Assembly: GCA_013416455.1 (NCBI GenBank) | Contig: JACCES010000004.1 | Location: forward strand, 310,001 to 374,000 | Source of the DNA: Alcaligenaceae bacterium | GTDB lineage: Bacteria; Pseudomonadota; Gammaproteobacteria; Burkholderiales; Burkholderiaceae_B | Length of the DNA: 64,000 nt | Direction of reading: 5' to 3' | Shown here: in pieces, positions 9,466-19,994 of the stretch | Layout of the letters: the number at the start of each line of letters is the position of its first letter | Position numbering within the stretch: position 1 is the first letter of the stretch | Made by a program: the position numbers and the translations under genes | Notes under the pieces: model-generated | Databases searched by the model: none | Told to the model about the DNA's origin: nothing | What the model saw: the letters and a program-made list of their open reading frames with translations, nothing else

Positions 9466-9498
9466 GTAAAACCGCCCGCCGCGACGCGCGCGGCGGGC
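9466..9498 (-). terminator. Rho-independent terminator after infC
   Basis: On the minus strand GCCCGCCGCG (9498-9489), a 5-nt loop and CGCGGCGGGC (9483-9474) form a perfect 10-bp GC stem, then GGTTTTAC. It lies 76 nt past the infC stop and only about 10 nt before the gshB ATG. No promoter fits between the hairpin and gshB. Confidence 0.8.
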
Positions 9499-9573
9499 CA
9501 GTGGCCGGAGAATGCCCGGCGAATCCGCAAATGTCCGGCCCGATGCCGGGGCTTTCCCCGCGCCGGCGCCCGG

Positions 9574-10119
9574 TCAGGTGGACGCTTCGCCCGGCTTGAC
9601 CGCTTTCTTGCGCGGCGCAAGCACCATGACCATCTGCCTGCCTTCGAGCTTGGGCATGGATTCAACCTGGCACAGTTCGCCGAGGTCGTCGCGCACCCTT
9701 TCCAGCACACGCATACCGAGTTCCTGGTGAGCCATTTCACGGCCCCGGAAGCGCAACGTGACCTTGGCCTTGTCGCCTTCTTCGAGGAAGCGCTTGAGAT
9801 TGCGCATCTTCACCTGGTAGTCGCCTTCATCCGTTCCGGGACGGAACTTGACTTCCTTCACCTGGATGATTTTCTGTTTGGCCTTGGCTTCCTGCTGGCG
9901 CTTCTGCTCTTGGTACTTGAACTTGCCGTAATCCATGAGCTTGCATACGGGCGGAGAGGCATTGGGCGCGATCTCGACGAGATCGACATCATGCTGCTCA
10001 GACAGTTGCAGTGCTTCGGACGTTCTTACAACGCCCAGCTGTTCGCCATCCAATCCAATGAGTCGCACCTCGGGAACTCGGATTTCACCATTGATGCGAT
10101 GAGCTTTTTCGGTTGCGAT
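9574..10119 (-). CDS. infC: Translation initiation factor IF-3, non-canonical ATC start
   Basis: IF-3 binds the 30S subunit and checks the initiator codon. The 181-residue product contains [15 protein letters not shown] at the N-terminus, the linker helix rich in lysine and glutamine ([17 protein letters not shown]) and the C-terminal domain with [12 protein letters not shown]. The family begins just before [12 protein letters not shown]. In this frame the only codon 8 nt after a perfect AGGAG (10132-10128) is ATC at 10119. Rare AUU/AUC/AUA starts are a conserved autoregulatory feature of infC. A TTG at 10143 lies upstream of the ribosome site and is unlikely. Confidence 0.93.
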   Translation of the reverse strand: MATEKAHRINGEIRVPEVRLIGLDGEQLGVVRTSEALQLSEQHDVDLVEIAPNASPPVCKLMDYGKFKYQEQKRQQEAKAKQKIIQVKEVKFRPGTDEGDYQVKMRNLKRFLEEGDKAKVTLRFRGREMAHQELGMRVLERVRDDLGELCQVESMPKLEGRQMVMVLAPRKKAVKPGEAST

Positions 10120-10173
10120 ATCTAAGACTCCTAGAATGATCAATCGATTCGGGCCATGCGCCTTGTTGCGCGT

Positions 10174-12096
10174 TCAGGCCCGGGTGGAAATATCCTGCTG
10201 CAGGCGTTCCGTGAATTGTTCGAGCGGCATCACGCCAAGGTCGACGCCGCCTCGTGCGCGGACGGCCACGGTGCCGTTTTCGCGTTCCTTTTCGCCCACC
10301 ACCAGGATGTACGGAAGTTTCTGCATGCTGTGTTCACGGATTTTACGAGTGATTTTTTCACCGCGCAAATCCGCGAACGCCCTAAATCCTTGTTTTTTCA
10401 GGCTTAGAGCCACCCGCTCGGCATATTCTGCCGAAGGTTCGGAAATACAGCATACGACGGCGTGATGGGGCGCCAGCCATGCCGGCAGCGCGCCCGCATG
10501 GTTCTCGATGAGCATGCCGATGAAACGCTCGAAGGACCCCAGGATGGCCCGATGCAGCATCACGGGCGTGCGGCGCTGATCCTGGGCATCGACATATTCG
10601 GCGCCCAGGCGGGCCGGCATGGAGAAATCGACCTGTATGGTGCCGCACTGCCAGTGGCGGCCGATCGCGTCCTTCAGGGTGTATTCGATCTTGGGGCCGT
10701 AGAAGGCGCCTTCCCCGGGCGATACTTCGTATTCGCAGCCGGTGCGGCGCAGGCTTTCCATCAGGGCCTCTTCCGCTTTGTCCCAGACGTCGTCCGAGCC
10801 GATGCGCTTTTCGGGCCGGGTCGCCACTTTGTAGAGAATCTCGGTGAAGCCGAAATCGGCGTAGACCTTCTGCAGCAGGGCGGTGAATGCCGCGCATTCG
10901 TCCTGCAGCTGATCTTCTGTACAGAAAATATGGCCGTCGTCCTGCGTGAAGCCGCGCACACGCATCATGCCGTGCAATGAACCGGACGGTTCGTTGCGGT
11001 GGCACTGACCGAATTCACCATAGCGGATGGGAAGCTCCCGGTAGGAATGCAGGCCAGAATTGAAGATCTGCACATGCCCGGGGCAGTTCATGGGCTTGAG
11101 CCCATAGACGCGGTTCTCGGATTCGGTGGTGAAGATGTTCTCGGCGTAGTTGTCCCAGTGGCCGGTCTTCTTCCAGAGCGAAAGGTCGAGGATCTGCGGC
11201 GCCTTGATTTCCTGGTAGCCGTTGTCGCGGTATACGGCGCGCATGTACTGCTCCACCTGCTGCCAGACCGTCCAGCCCTTGGGATGCCAGAAGATCAGCC
11301 CCGGCGCCTCTTCCTGCATGTGGAAGAGGTCGAGCTCGCGCCCCAGGCGGCGATGGTCGCGCTTTTCGGCCTCTTCTATCATGTTCAGATAGGCGGCCTG
11401 CTCTTCCTTGGTGGCCCAGGCCGTGCCGTAAATGCGCTGCAGCATTTCATTGTTGCTGTCGCCTCGCCAATAGGCGCCGGCCAGGCTCATCAGCTTGAAC
11501 ACCTTCAGATGGCCTGTGGAGGGCACGTGGGGGCCGCGGCACAAGTCGATGAAATCGCCTTCACGGTACAACGTGATGCCTTCCTCGGCGGGAATCGAGG
11601 CGATGATCTCGGCCTTGTAGTGCTCGCCGATGCCGCGGAAGAACTCGACGGCATCGCCGCGCTTCCATTCTTCGCGAACGACCGTCTCGTTCTTGCGTGC
11701 CAGTTCGACCATTTTCTTCTCGATGAGTTCGAGGTCTTCTGGCGTGAACGGACGCTTGTACGAGAAATCGTAATAGAAGCCGTTGTCGATCACCGGGCCG
11801 ATGGTGACCTGGGCATCCGGAAACAGCGATTTGACGGCATAGGCCAGCAGATGGGCGGTGGAATGCCTGAGCAGATCAAGCCCGTCGGGATCCTTGGCCG
11901 TGACAATGTCCAGCCGGGCGTTGGATTCGATCACAAAGCTGGTGTCCACCAGGCGCGGCCCCGCGCCATTGACGGTGACGCGCCCCGCCAGAGCGGCCTT
12001 GGCCAGGCCTGAACCAATGGACTGTGCGACCTCGCTCACGGAAACGGGACCCGAAAATTCGCGCTGCGAACCGTCGGGCAGTGTAATCTGAACCAT
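10174..12096 (-). CDS. thrS: Threonyl-tRNA synthetase
   Basis: The 640-residue enzyme charges tRNA-Thr. Domains in order: TGS ([20 protein letters not shown]), the editing domain with [11 protein letters not shown], the class II catalytic core with the zinc ligand cysteine ([10 protein letters not shown], about residue 336) and motif 2 ([20 protein letters not shown]), and the anticodon-binding domain at the C-terminus. infC starts 54 nt after its stop, the usual thrS-infC arrangement. Expression appears to be controlled by a threonine attenuator in the upstream leader. Confidence 0.97.
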   Translation of the reverse strand: MVQITLPDGSQREFSGPVSVSEVAQSIGSGLAKAALAGRVTVNGAGPRLVDTSFVIESNARLDIVTAKDPDGLDLLRHSTAHLLAYAVKSLFPDAQVTIGPVIDNGFYYDFSYKRPFTPEDLELIEKKMVELARKNETVVREEWKRGDAVEFFRGIGEHYKAEIIASIPAEEGITLYREGDFIDLCRGPHVPSTGHLKVFKLMSLAGAYWRGDSNNEMLQRIYGTAWATKEEQAAYLNMIEEAEKRDHRRLGRELDLFHMQEEAPGLIFWHPKGWTVWQQVEQYMRAVYRDNGYQEIKAPQILDLSLWKKTGHWDNYAENIFTTESENRVYGLKPMNCPGHVQIFNSGLHSYRELPIRYGEFGQCHRNEPSGSLHGMMRVRGFTQDDGHIFCTEDQLQDECAAFTALLQKVYADFGFTEILYKVATRPEKRIGSDDVWDKAEEALMESLRRTGCEYEVSPGEGAFYGPKIEYTLKDAIGRHWQCGTIQVDFSMPARLGAEYVDAQDQRRTPVMLHRAILGSFERFIGMLIENHAGALPAWLAPHHAVVCCISEPSAEYAERVALSLKKQGFRAFADLRGEKITRKIREHSMQKLPYILVVGEKERENGTVAVRARGGVDLGVMPLEQFTERLQQDISTRA

Positions 12097-12106
12097 AAAG
12101 TGTCCT

Positions 12107-12134
12107 GAAAAGACAAAACGCGGCCAATGCCGCG
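12107..12134 (-). terminator. thrS leader attenuator (terminator hairpin)
   Basis: On the minus strand CGCGGC (12134-12129), loop ATTG and GCCGCG (12124-12119) are followed by TTTTGTCTTTTC. The stem extends through a G-U pair and three A-U pairs to 10 bp. This intrinsic-terminator structure lies within the thrS leader, about 10 nt before the thrS ATG. The same 5' arm can instead pair with GCCGCG at 12174-12169, just after the leader peptide stop. Confidence 0.85.
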
Positions 12135-12168
12135 CTTTGTTGGGTACTTGTACCGGATGACGAAGGAA

Positions 12169-12174
12169 CGCGGC
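12169..12174 (-). promoter_or_regulatory. thrS leader antiterminator arm
   Basis: GCCGCGTT (minus strand, 12174-12167) begins 4 nt after the leader peptide stop codon. It repeats the sequence of the terminator's 3' arm, so it can compete for the 5' arm. A ribosome that finishes the leader peptide would cover it and let the terminator form. A ribosome stalled on threonine codons would leave it free to form the antiterminator. It can also pair with ACGCG (12205-12201) inside the leader peptide codons. Confidence 0.7.
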
Positions 12175-12178
12175 GACT

Positions 12179-12214
12179 TTACTGCGTGGGTGTCGTAGTT
12201 CGCGTGGTGTTCAT
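12179..12214 (-). CDS. Threonine-rich leader peptide of thrS
   Basis: A 12-codon reading frame encodes [11 protein letters not shown] and then TAA. Six of eleven residues are threonine, and all four threonine codons are used (ACC, ACG, ACT, ACA). It is followed at once by the antiterminator and terminator arms, and then thrS. This is the standard layout of ribosome-mediated transcription attenuation, as in thrL and hisL leaders, and fits control by charged tRNA-Thr. The ribosome site is weak (GGA about 11 nt upstream), and the frame was too short for routine ORF calling. Confidence 0.8.
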   Translation of the reverse strand: MNTTRTTTPTQ

Positions 12215-12253
12215 TGTTTCGTGTATCCGGTTGGCGTGTTTTTTCGTTGCTTC

Positions 12254-12262
12254 AGTGTAACA
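12254..12262 (-). promoter_or_regulatory. Candidate extended -10 promoter of thrS
   Basis: On the minus strand TGTTACACT fits an extended -10 element (TGn followed by TACACT, four of six matches). No good -35 box is present at 17 nt. Transcription would start near 12247 and give a leader of about 150 nt that contains the threonine leader peptide. It is tentative. Confidence 0.4.
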
Positions 12263-12393
12263 CCTCACATCCCGCCTTCGCTTCCCAAACTGCGCGGCAA
12301 CGCAATTTGGGCTATGATTCGCTTCCGCTTTGTTGTGAAAAAGCCCTTCCCCAGGGAAATCACCGGCAAAGTCGGCGAAACACGAAACATGAT

Positions 12394-12423
12394 TTGACAG
12401 AGCAAGAATTTTACCTATATAAT
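12394..12423 (+). promoter_or_regulatory. Promoter of tRNA-Val
   Basis: Perfect TTGACA (12394-12399) and perfect TATAAT (12418-12423) are separated by 18 bp. Transcription would start about 7 nt before the mature tRNA. Confidence 0.85.
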
Positions 12424-12436
12424 TCTGTTCTTCTTT

Positions 12437-12513
12437 AGGCGGTTAGCTCAGTTGGTTAGAGCGCTACGTTGACATCGTAGAGGTCGCTGGTTCGAATCCA
12501 GTACTGCCTACCA
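12437..12513 (+). tRNA. tRNA-Val (anticodon GAC)
   Basis: A 77-nt cloverleaf. The acceptor stem AGGCGGT pairs with ACTGCCT (one G-U), the anticodon stem CTACG/CGTAG surrounds loop TTGACAT with GAC at 12471-12473, and the T arm contains GGTTCGAATCC. The CCA end is encoded. It reads GUC and GUU valine codons. It has its own strong promoter and a downstream terminator and diverges from thrS. Confidence 0.97.
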
Positions 12514-12534
12514 GACATATTCATCCCATGGCCT

Positions 12535-12942
12535 TCAATTAAAGCCCATGAGATCCAAAACCCGCATGGCTACTGGCTTTGCGGGTTTTTTTATTGCCTG
12601 CCACAGCCGGCTCATCCTCAGCGCCGCCATCGCGCTGACCCCAGACGCCACCCGCCCAGTTTTCGACGGTTCCGCCTTTTCGTGTTGCGGGCTCCTTGGA
12701 GCGGCCACCACCTGTCCCGGCAAGTGCATGCTGCTCCACCGCAGGACGGCAAACAGCTGGCTGAAACTGCCTATCAGCACATGTTCAGAGTCCAGGTCTC
12801 CCTTGATATAGGCCTTGGCACCGATCGGCAGTCTCTGATCCTGTATGGCAAAGCTCGCCTTGTAGCCACGCTCGGTATGGAACCGGCCCAGCGCCCTTGC
12901 GGCTTTAGCTAATTCATAAATTTCATTAGCATTCATCTTCAT
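12535..12942 (-). CDS. Hypothetical protein overlapping the tRNA-Val terminator
   Basis: A possible 135-residue protein starting MKMNANEIYELAKAARALG. The first half looks protein-like (ASFAIQDQRLPIGAKAYIKG and a hydrophobic SFSQLFAVLRW), but the last 60 residues are low in structure and basic. Upstream and early codons are AT-rich, unlike the neighbours. Its final codons run backwards through the tRNA-Val terminator hairpin, so the true 3' end may differ. I recognise no family. No good ribosome site is visible before the ATG. It may be a real small gene or a relic. Confidence 0.4.
   Translation of the reverse strand: MKMNANEIYELAKAARALGRFHTERGYKASFAIQDQRLPIGAKAYIKGDLDSEHVLIGSFSQLFAVLRWSSMHLPGQVVAAPRSPQHEKAEPSKTGRVASGVSAMAALRMSRLWQAIKKPAKPVAMRVLDLMGFN
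12557..12592 (+). terminator. Terminator of tRNA-Val
   Basis: AAAACCCGC (12557-12565), a 15-nt loop and GCGGGTTTTTTT (12581-12592) form an intrinsic terminator 44 nt after the tRNA CCA end. The A and T runs on both sides would let it act in both directions. Confidence 0.85.
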
Positions 12943-13050
12943 ATTGATAGTAAAAATTAATATTGGAAGATATAAAAAATCAGCACCATCATTGAGCCCT
13001 GTCGATGGATGGCCGTTCGGGAAGAACGGCGCACTTGCATAGGGCCGCAC

Positions 13051-14676
13051 ATGAAACTCTCAAGAAGAACCTTCCTTGGCCAGACCTCTCTGGCCACTTT
13101 GCTGGCCGGTGTGCCGGCATGGGCGCGCGCCGCCGCGCAGCAGTCGGTGGAAAGCGCGGGCCAGGATGCCGGCGGCGGCATCGTGAATTTCGCCATTACA
13201 CCCGAACCGCCGGTACTGGTGTCCTTCGCCAACACCAGCGGAACCTCGGTGACGGTCAGCAGCAAGGTCGTGGAAGGCCTGCTGGAATACGACAGGCAGC
13301 TGACCCCCAAGCCCCAGCTGGCGACCGCCTGGGAAATCAGCGCCGACGGCCTGACCTACACCTTCACCCTGCGCCCGGCAGTGCGCTGGCACGATGGCGA
13401 ACCGTTCACGGCAGCGGATGTGATTTTCTCGTTGCAGGCCGCGAAAAAATATCACCCGCGAGGCTCCGCCACCTTTGCGAACCTGGAACACATCGAAGCG
13501 CCGGATCCGCTGACGGTACGCCTTCGGCTGTCCCGGCCGGCACCCTATCTGATCCTGGCCCTGGCCGCCGGCGAGACCCCTATCCTGCCCGCCCACCGCT
13601 ATGCCCTGGACGAGGCATTGCAGAACCCGCTGAACAGCGCGCCCATCGGTACCGGCCCCTATCGCTTCAAGGAATGGGTGCGCGGCAGCCACATCCTCTA
13701 TGAACGCAATCCCGACTACTGGCTGGAAGGCCATCCCAAGGTGGAAACGCTGATTTTCCGCGTCATGCCCGACAGCGCGGCGCGCCTGAACGGACTGAAG
13801 AACCGTTCCATCGACATCGGCTCGAACAGCCCGATTCCGCTGAGCGAGGTGCCCCGGCTGAAGGAGTTTCCCCATCTGGCCGTCTCCACCGATGGCTATG
13901 AAGACAACGCCACCATCACCGCCCTGGAATTCAACCTGGAACGGGAAAACCTGGCCAACCCGCTGGTGCGCCAGGCCATTGCGCACGCCTTGAACCGCGA
14001 GCAGATCAAGAAGATCGCGTTCTACGGCTACGCCGATGTCACCGTCGCGCCGATCTCCCGGCGCAGCTTTCCCAATTACCACCTGGATATCGCCGACCCC
14101 TATCCTTACGACGTGGAACGCGCCAATCGTCTGCTGGACGAAGCGGGACATCCGCGCCAGGCCGGCGGCCACCGCTTTGCGCTCAACCTGCATTCCAACC
14201 CCTTCAACCCTGGATTCGTGCGAACCGCCGCTTATGTGCGTTCCGCCCTGTCCCGGATCGGCATCCAGGTCACCCTGCATGAGCAGGACCCCGGCAGCTA
14301 TATCCGCAGCGTCTATACCAACCGGGAATTCGATCTGACGGTGAGCGGGGTCAGCACCATGTTCGACCCCACTGTGGGTCTGCAGCGCATCTATTACTCG
14401 AAAAGCTTCAACCCCGCGATTCCGTTTTCCAACGCCAATCGCTATCACAATCCCGAGGTCGACCGCCTGCTGGAAGCAGCCGCCGTGGAAACCGACGACG
14501 GCAGGCGCGCCGAGCAGTTCAAGGCCTTCCAGGAAATCGTGGTGCGCGAGATTCCCACCATCGCGCTCGCCCAGGTCCATGGCGTCACGGTATACAACCG
14601 CCGCCTGAGCCGCTTCGATGAAACCGCCGCCGGCACACGGGGCAACCTGGCATTGCTGGATATCGGCAATGCCTGA
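13051..14676 (+). CDS. ABC transporter substrate-binding protein, oligopeptide/nickel type, Tat-exported
   Basis: A 541-residue family 5 extracellular solute-binding protein. The N-terminus MKLSRRTFLGQTSLATLLAG carries a twin-arginine (SRRTFLG) signal, so it is probably exported folded and perhaps lipid-free. Family marks include LATAWEISADGLTYTFTLRP (residues about 90-110), WHDGEPFTAADV and the C-terminal lobe with YVRSALSRIGIQV. It is the first gene of an operon with two permeases and a fused ATPase. The substrate could be peptides, opines or a metal chelate; sequence alone does not decide. The ATG follows the Tat signal rule; an in-frame upstream ATG at 13009 would bury it. Confidence 0.88.
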   Translation: MKLSRRTFLGQTSLATLLAGVPAWARAAAQQSVESAGQDAGGGIVNFAITPEPPVLVSFANTSGTSVTVSSKVVEGLLEYDRQLTPKPQLATAWEISADGLTYTFTLRPAVRWHDGEPFTAADVIFSLQAAKKYHPRGSATFANLEHIEAPDPLTVRLRLSRPAPYLILALAAGETPILPAHRYALDEALQNPLNSAPIGTGPYRFKEWVRGSHILYERNPDYWLEGHPKVETLIFRVMPDSAARLNGLKNRSIDIGSNSPIPLSEVPRLKEFPHLAVSTDGYEDNATITALEFNLERENLANPLVRQAIAHALNREQIKKIAFYGYADVTVAPISRRSFPNYHLDIADPYPYDVERANRLLDEAGHPRQAGGHRFALNLHSNPFNPGFVRTAAYVRSALSRIGIQVTLHEQDPGSYIRSVYTNREFDLTVSGVSTMFDPTVGLQRIYYSKSFNPAIPFSNANRYHNPEVDRLLEAAAVETDDGRRAEQFKAFQEIVVREIPTIALAQVHGVTVYNRRLSRFDETAAGTRGNLALLDIGNA

Positions 14677-15646
14677 GTTCCCCGGCATCCTGAAGCGCAA
14701 GCTGCTGCAATCGCTGCCCACGGTGGCCGGCATCCTGGTTCTGAACTTCCTGCTGCTGCAACAGATACCCGGCGATGCCGTGGATATCATGGCGGGGGAA
14801 GCGGGCGGCGCCACAGCACAGAGCATGGCCGCCATGCGCGAGGCCTACGGCATGGAGGGCTCGATGCCCGAACGCCTGCATGCTTACCTGGGCAACCTGC
14901 TGCGGGGCAATCTGGGCGTATCGCCGCGCTTCAATGCGCCGGTGACGACGCTGATTCTGGAACGGCTGCCCAACAGTCTGTTCCTGGTGGTGTCGGGCTT
15001 GTTGCTGGCGGTGGTCAGCGGCATCGCCATCGGGACGGTGATGGCCGCCTTCGCCGGCCGCCTGCCGGACCGCCTGCTGTCGCTGCTGAATCTGGTGCTG
15101 TATTCAACGCCAGGCTTCTGGATCGGGCTGCTGCTGATTCTGCTGTTTTCAGTTCACCTGGGCTGGCTGCCGGCCAACGGCCATGCCACCATCGGCGTGG
15201 AACTGCACGGACTCGCGTGGCTGAAGGATCGCTCCTGGTACGCCGTGCTGCCCATCGTCACCGTGGCCACCTTCTTCATCGCCGTATATGCCCGGCTCAC
15301 CCGCGCCGCCATGCTGGAAGTCAGAAACCTGGACTTCATCCGCACCGCGCGGGCAAAAGGCCTGCATCCCGCGCGCATCACCGTACGCCACACCCTGCGC
15401 AATGCGCTGATACCCGTCAGCACGATGGCGGGCGTGCATTTCGCGGCCCTGTTCGGCGGCGCCGCCGTGACGGAAACGGTATTCGGCTGGCCCGGCCTGG
15501 GGCGGTTGACGCTGGATGCCGTCATGACCCGCGACTTCCACCTGTTGCTGGGCATCCTGCTTTTTTCCTCGTTCGTGGTGGTTGCGGTCAACATCCTGAT
15601 CGATCTGCTGCAGCAATGGCTGGACCCCCGCACCCGGACACATTGA
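14669..15646 (+). CDS. ABC transporter permease, DppB/OppB type
   Basis: A 325-residue inner-membrane permease with six predicted helices, the N-terminal LPTVAGILVLNFLLLQ helix and a large periplasmic loop (RLHAYLGNLLRGNLGVS). The EAA loop (RAKGLHPARITVRHTLRNAL) contacts the ATPase. The start overlaps the binding-protein stop by 8 nt, indicating translational coupling. It forms the translocation pore with the next gene product. Confidence 0.92.
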   Translation: MPEFPGILKRKLLQSLPTVAGILVLNFLLLQQIPGDAVDIMAGEAGGATAQSMAAMREAYGMEGSMPERLHAYLGNLLRGNLGVSPRFNAPVTTLILERLPNSLFLVVSGLLLAVVSGIAIGTVMAAFAGRLPDRLLSLLNLVLYSTPGFWIGLLLILLFSVHLGWLPANGHATIGVELHGLAWLKDRSWYAVLPIVTVATFFIAVYARLTRAAMLEVRNLDFIRTARAKGLHPARITVRHTLRNALIPVSTMAGVHFAALFGGAAVTETVFGWPGLGRLTLDAVMTRDFHLLLGILLFSSFVVVAVNILIDLLQQWLDPRTRTH

Positions 15647-15647
15647 A

Positions 15648-15720
15648 ATGAAACGCCCCCCACGCGCTCTGCGTTCGCTCCCCAGCCAACTTCGGGCGGC
15701 CGGGCGGAGGCTGACATGAA
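15648..15720 (+). repeat. Dispersed intergenic repeat, copy 1
   Basis: The gap between the two permease genes holds a copy of an element also found at 41251-41337 on the other strand. Shared parts are ATGAAACG followed by CCCCCACGC, then CTGCGTTCGCTCCCC, and a 3' end CGGCCGG followed by CGGAGGCTGACATGAA. The first 36 nt match at 32 positions and the last 24 at 23; the middle differs. The 3' end contains the ribosome site and start codon of the next gene. Confidence 0.75.
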
Positions 15721-16602
15721 ACCCACGACGCTGCACTACCCCTCGCCCGCGCCTTCCGCGGCCCCCTCGCACTGGCGGGCCCTGGGCCGTCAGCTGCGCG
15801 TTCCACTGACCGCTATCGGCGCCCTGATCTTCCTGGCCATGCTGCTGACAGCCGCCCTGGCCGATGTGCTCGCCCCCGGAGACCCGCTCGACATGGCCGG
15901 CATGCCGCTGCTCTGGCCGGGCGATGACCCCGCACACCCGCTGGGCACCGATTCGCTCGGCCGCGACGTCTGGGCCGGCCTGGTACACGGCAGCCGGGCG
16001 TCGCTGGCCATTGGATTCAGCGCGGCCGGCATCAGCCTGATCATCGGGATCGGCATCGGCGTACTCGGCGGCTATTACGGCGGCTGGGTGGATCGCAGCC
16101 TGATGCGCGTCACCGAGCTGTTCCAGACCATTCCCTCGTTCCTGCTGGTCATCGTGCTGGTGGCGATCTACGGCCCCACGCTGACGATCATCCAGATATC
16201 CATCGGACTGGCGGCCTGGCCGGAGATCGCGCGCCTGACCCGCGCCGAATTCCGCCGCCTGCGGCAATACGATTTCGTTCTGGCGGCGCGCAGCGCAGGT
16301 TATTCCGGCTTCCACATCATCTTCCGGGAAATCCTGCCCAATGCCCTGCCCGCCATCGTGGTCAGCACCTCCATTCTGGTCGCCGGCGCGATTCTGATGG
16401 AATCCGGCCTGGCCTTCCTGGGAATGAGCGACCCCAATGTGGCGAGCTGGGGCGGCATGATCGGCATCGGCCGGGACCAGCTCAGTTCCGAATGGTTTCT
16501 GACCGCCCTGCCCGGCTTCGCGATTCTGCTGACCGTGCTGGCCCTGAACGTATTGGGCGATGGCCTCAACGATGCCCTCAATCCCCGCCTGGACGAATCC
16601 TC

Positions 16603-16606
<4 letters not shown>
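15716..16606 (+). CDS. ABC transporter permease, DppC/OppC type
   Basis: A 296-residue permease whose N-terminal helix (ALIFLAMLLTAALADVLAP) is followed by HPLGTDSLGRDVWAGLVHG, the signature of the DppC subfamily, and an EAA loop (ARSAGYSGFHIIFREILPN). It pairs with the upstream permease. Its ribosome site (GGAGG) lies within the dispersed repeat. Its stop overlaps the ATPase start (ATGA). Confidence 0.93.
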
Positions 16607-18309
<1,703 letters not shown>

Positions 18310-18314
18310 AGCCC

Positions 18315-19823
18315 ATGAGCCGGCCCCTTTCTTCCCACTCCGTCCCGCCCTCTCTTGAGCAACAGCTGAACCGCGAACTGGAACTGCTGCGCCTGCCCGA
18401 AGCGCCATGGATGCCGCGCCGCACGTTCCAGGGTCACAAAGTCCTGGATGTTGCCATCATCGGCGCGGGCATGGCCGGCCTGGCCGCCGCCGCGGCGCTG
18501 AAGTTTCTCGGTATCGTCAACACCCGCGTCTATGATTCCGCCCCCGTCGGGGCCGAAGGCCCATGGGCCACCCACGCACGCATGCAGACACTGCGTTCCC
18601 CGAAAGACCTCGCCGGGCCCGCTCTGGGCGTTCCGTCGCTGACCTTCCGCGCCTGGTACACCCATCTTCACGGGGAAGCCGCCTGGGAGGCCCTGGACCG
18701 CATTCCCCGCCTGGTCTGGCACGATTACCTGCAGTGGTATCGTCAAGCGCTTGAACTGCCGGTTCACAACCGGTTTCGCCTCCTGGACATCGAAAGTGTC
18801 CAGGCCCCGGGGCTGAACGGCCCGATCGCCCGCCTCGAATTCGATGTCGGAGAAAACGACGAGCGACGCACTGTCCATGCGCGCCACGTCGTGCTGGCCA
18901 CCGGCATGGACGGCCTGGGCGGCGCAAACATCCCTGCGGAAATCAGGAATCTGGACCGGCGCGTCTGGCGGCACAGCAGCGAAATCTTCGATTTCTCGGC
19001 GCTGGCTTCCCGGCGGGTGAGCATTGTGGGCGGTGGGGATTCCGCCCTGGATGCCGCCGCGACGGCGCTGGAAGCCGGTGCCGCTGAAGTGGACATCTAC
19101 GTACGCGGCACAGGGTTCACACAGATCAACTACTGGAAGGCCTTCACACACGCCGGCCATCGTTATGGATATTCTTTGTTGATACGTGAGCAGCGGGCGG
19201 AGATGCTCGGATTCCTGCTGCGGCAGTCGACACCGCCCGCCCGCGGCACCCTGAAACGGCTGCGCGATGCCTCGAACCTGCGCATCCATTTCGGCCGGGA
19301 GGCGGGCGACTTCCGGCTGCGGGCCGGCACGCTGGCCTTCCGTGCCGGCGAAGTTCAATGCTCGGCCGACTTCCTGATTCTGGCAACGGGCTATAAAACC
19401 GATCTGCGGCAACGTCCCGAACTGCATGGCCTGTTGCCGCATATACGATTCTTCGAGGCGGGCGCGCTGGACGGACGCATTCCGGAAGCGGCCCGGACCA
19501 TTCCCGAACTGGCCGCCGACTTTTCATTCCGCGCCGCGACGCCCGACGGCGAAGCGCTGCTGGCCCAGGTGCACTGCTTCACCGGGCAGGCCCTGCTCAA
19601 CGTGGGCAAGATCTGCGGCGACATCCCCGGCATCAGCGTCGGCGCCCAGAGACTGGCCCAGGGCATTGCCGCCAAGCTCTATCAGGCCGAACATGCGTGG
19701 CAGCGCGACGCCCTGCGCAGCTATGACGAGCAGGAAATCACCGACGACGCGCTGCATACGCTATATACCCGGACCGCCGCTCCGATGCCGCCATCCGCCA
19801 CGCGGCGACCGCACTTTGCCTGA
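18315..19823 (+). CDS. FAD/NAD(P)-dependent oxidoreductase, flavin-monooxygenase-like
   Basis: A 502-residue flavoprotein. An FAD-binding Rossmann motif VAIIGAGMAGLAAAAAL (about residue 45) is followed by an NAD(P)-binding motif VSIVGGGDSALDAAATAL (about residue 235) and a late LATGYKTD segment, the layout of FMO or lysine-ornithine-monooxygenase-like enzymes. It begins 5 nt after the transporter ATPase and so is probably the last gene of the same operon, which suggests that it oxidises the imported compound. The substrate is unknown; I do not see a diagnostic FMO fingerprint. The ATG at 18315 is chosen over an in-frame one at 18225 inside the ATPase gene. Confidence 0.83.
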   Translation: MSRPLSSHSVPPSLEQQLNRELELLRLPEAPWMPRRTFQGHKVLDVAIIGAGMAGLAAAAALKFLGIVNTRVYDSAPVGAEGPWATHARMQTLRSPKDLAGPALGVPSLTFRAWYTHLHGEAAWEALDRIPRLVWHDYLQWYRQALELPVHNRFRLLDIESVQAPGLNGPIARLEFDVGENDERRTVHARHVVLATGMDGLGGANIPAEIRNLDRRVWRHSSEIFDFSALASRRVSIVGGGDSALDAAATALEAGAAEVDIYVRGTGFTQINYWKAFTHAGHRYGYSLLIREQRAEMLGFLLRQSTPPARGTLKRLRDASNLRIHFGREAGDFRLRAGTLAFRAGEVQCSADFLILATGYKTDLRQRPELHGLLPHIRFFEAGALDGRIPEAARTIPELAADFSFRAATPDGEALLAQVHCFTGQALLNVGKICGDIPGISVGAQRLAQGIAAKLYQAEHAWQRDALRSYDEQEITDDALHTLYTRTAAPMPPSATRRPHFA

Positions 19824-19994
19824 CGCCATGGCGCCCCCTCGGCTGCGCCCGGAGCGTCGATGGTCCGCACGGTTGACGGCTTTGCGGGTGTCTCCATGTG
19901 CGCTCAGCATGGCATTTGCTGATACGGACTCCGGATGCCCCGCCGGCGGTTCGGAAGAATGGCCGCAGACCCGATGCCCGACGTTCGAAGGACA

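Noticed and set aside
12437-12513. tRNA-Val as the attachment site of an integrated element
   Set aside because: No integrase nearby and no second copy of the tRNA 3' end in the window; the neighbouring genes look chromosomal.
13060-14835. A 591-codon minus-strand frame opposite the ABC binding protein
   Set aside because: The plus-strand product has full family motifs and a Tat signal; the opposite frame has no recognisable domain.
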